Part shown: one piece after another, positions 62,949 through 64,000 of the stretch
How positions within the stretch are numbered: the stretch's first letter is position 1
How the letters are laid out: each line of letters starts with the position of its first letter
Origin: Rhodothermia bacterium
Lineage (GTDB): Bacteria > Bacteroidota > Rhodothermia > Balneolales > Balneolaceae
Reading direction: 5' to 3'
Assembly: GCA_030427885.1 (NCBI GenBank)
Contig: JAUICM010000011.1
Location: 26,482-90,481 of the forward strand
DNA: 64,000 bases
Notes under the pieces: generated by a model
Seen by the model: only the letters and a program-made list of their open reading frames with translations
The model's database searches: none
Told to the model about the DNA's origin: nothing
Made by a program: the position numbers and the translations under genes

Positions 62949-64000
62949 ATGTTAAAACGATACCTACTAACACTCATCTTGGTTGTGTTTTCAGGCGCAG
63001 CATTTGCTCAAACTACTGTAGAAGTAGAAAGTGCAGATTTTGCAGAAGACACAGACTATTACTGGACAGCAGACAACACCTATATTCTGAAGGATCTTGT
63101 ATTCATCAAATCAGGTTCGCGTCTGTTTATAGAAGCCGGAACCCTTATTAAGGGTGATACCGGTACAGGAAACGATGCAACCGGACTTGTAATCACCCGG
63201 GATGCACAGATATTCGCCGAAGGAACCGCAGATAATCCGATCATTTTTACTTCTGTGGCCGATCAGCGTGATGGAACAGCTAACTCATCCCTTCGCGGGC
63301 TTTGGGGTGGTGTTGTATTGCTGGGTTCTGCTAAAACCAATAACGCAACCGAAGGTGGTGTAAAGTTGGTAGAGGGAGTTGATCAAATCGCAAACCCTGC
63401 GTCGTTGGCTGAGTATGGCGGAACTAATGACGAAGATAATTCAGGGGTAATGCGTTATGTATCTATTCGTCATACTGGTATTCAGGTTGGTGATGTGGAT
63501 GGTAACGAGATCCAGGGTCTGACGCTGGGTGGTGTAGGTTCCGGAACAACCATCGAGTATGTGGAGTCATTTGCCTCTAACGATGACGGATTTGAATTTT
63601 TTGGAGGTACTGTAAGCCCTAAATATTTAGTATCAGCTTTCAATACTGATGATGGCTTTGACTGGGATGAGGGTTTTAGAGGTAAAGGTCAGTTCTGGTT
63701 TGCGATCCAAGATAATGGTGTGACCGACGGATTTGGACGTGGTATGGAAATGGATGGTGCAACCGGTGATGAGAACACTGAGCCATATGCACACCCGATC
63801 TTAAGCAACATTACTATTCTTGGTGCGGGAAGCACGTTGGCTGAAGCCAATGCTGGTGATGGTAGCCAATTATTGATGTTCCGTGATAATACCGGTGGGG
63901 AAATATACAACTCCATCTTTGGCCAACATCATGGCTACGCTCTTACCGTTGAGGAATCAACCAAAGAGACAGATAGTAAAACCCGTTTAGCTGAAGGTGA
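62949..64000 (+). CDS. Secreted beta-helix-like protein (3' end cut by window)
   Basis: Reads from the ATG at 62949 (LKRYLLTLILVVFSGAAFAQ signal peptide) to the window edge without a stop, at least 350 residues. The sequence has repetitive beta-helical phrases: VFIKSGSRLFIEAGTLIKGDTG, RGLWGGVVLLGSAKTNNATEGG, VESFASNDDGFEFFGGTVSPKYLVSAFNTDDGFDWDEGFRG. Such secreted proteins often follow a TonB-dependent receptor in Bacteroidota. It starts 28 bases after the receptor stop, so the two are probably an operon. The tail with a possible sorting domain is outside the window. Confidence 0.78.
   Translation, partial: MLKRYLLTLILVVFSGAAFAQTTVEVESADFAEDTDYYWTADNTYILKDLVFIKSGSRLFIEAGTLIKGDTGTGNDATGLVITRDAQIFAEGTADNPIIFTSVADQRDGTANSSLRGLWGGVVLLGSAKTNNATEGGVKLVEGVDQIANPASLAEYGGTNDEDNSGVMRYVSIRHTGIQVGDVDGNEIQGLTLGGVGSGTTIEYVESFASNDDGFEFFGGTVSPKYLVSAFNTDDGFDWDEGFRGKGQFWFAIQDNGVTDGFGRGMEMDGATGDENTEPYAHPILSNITILGAGSTLAEANAGDGSQLLMFRDNTGGEIYNSIFGQHHGYALTVEESTKETDSKTRLAEG

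Noticed and set aside
1..64000. CRISPR array
   Set aside because: No regularly spaced direct repeats with unique spacers were found; the only clear long direct repeat is the tRNA-Glu pair.

Overview
The window looks like chromosomal DNA of a Bacteroidota-like bacterium, most likely Balneolota (Balneola/Gracilimonas type). Four things support this: (i) C-terminal T9SS-style sorting domains with an NPFNP motif, (ii) a serine palmitoyltransferase-like enzyme, (iii) ExbB-ExbD-ExbD, TonB-dependent receptor and fused E1 alpha/beta dehydrogenase architectures, and (iv) moderate GC with frequent TTG/GTG starts. The genus is not settled. Apart from the tRNA cluster, no stretch longer than about 210 bases lacks a gene. 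I saw no CRISPR array, rRNA, transposase, integrase or phage gene.

Layout. 1-3412 (minus): an SDR/epimerase, a secreted propeller/Ig protein and mutY, tightly packed. 3517-8269 (plus): two GT4 glycosyltransferases, a serine palmitoyltransferase-like enzyme and a GNAT-like protein; with the divergent SDR this is a candidate (glyco)sphingolipid locus. 8378-12339: fumarase and a fused 2-oxoacid dehydrogenase E1. 12414-18570 (minus): SpoIIM-like, membrane protein, DUF4129, DUF4350, MoxR and DUF58 genes, with an RDD protein divergent. 19336-21245: ctaB and ctaA (heme A). 21322-22680: a MerR regulator and a GT2. 22746-23572: a minus-strand tRNA operon (Pro, Arg, Cys, Glu, His, Glu) with a terminator, a tiny membrane ORF and an extra structured element. 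23662-25978 (minus): a GT4 and an SDR. 26097-32719: secreted proteins, including an AT-rich two-gene unit carrying cohesin-like and dockerin-like domains plus T9SS tails.

32793-40157 is housekeeping: clpC, gpmI, rpsT, cmk, rpsA. 40369-41489 is a frameshifted lipoprotein gene. 41628-47534 holds a second MoxR, uppP, a CpxP/Spy-like protein, an outer-membrane barrel, an NhaD-type antiporter and a pterin carbinolamine dehydratase. 47677-48795 is rpsF-rpsR-rplI. 48931-54423 is a DsbD-type reductase and a 1160-residue surface/barrel protein. 54592-56619 is an exbB-small membrane protein-exbD-exbD operon with a strong promoter and terminator. It is followed by thiL, ftsH, a TonB-dependent receptor and a secreted protein truncated by the window edge.

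Much of the window serves the cell envelope: lipids and glycans, outer-membrane barrels, TonB energisation, envelope proteases and surface secretion.
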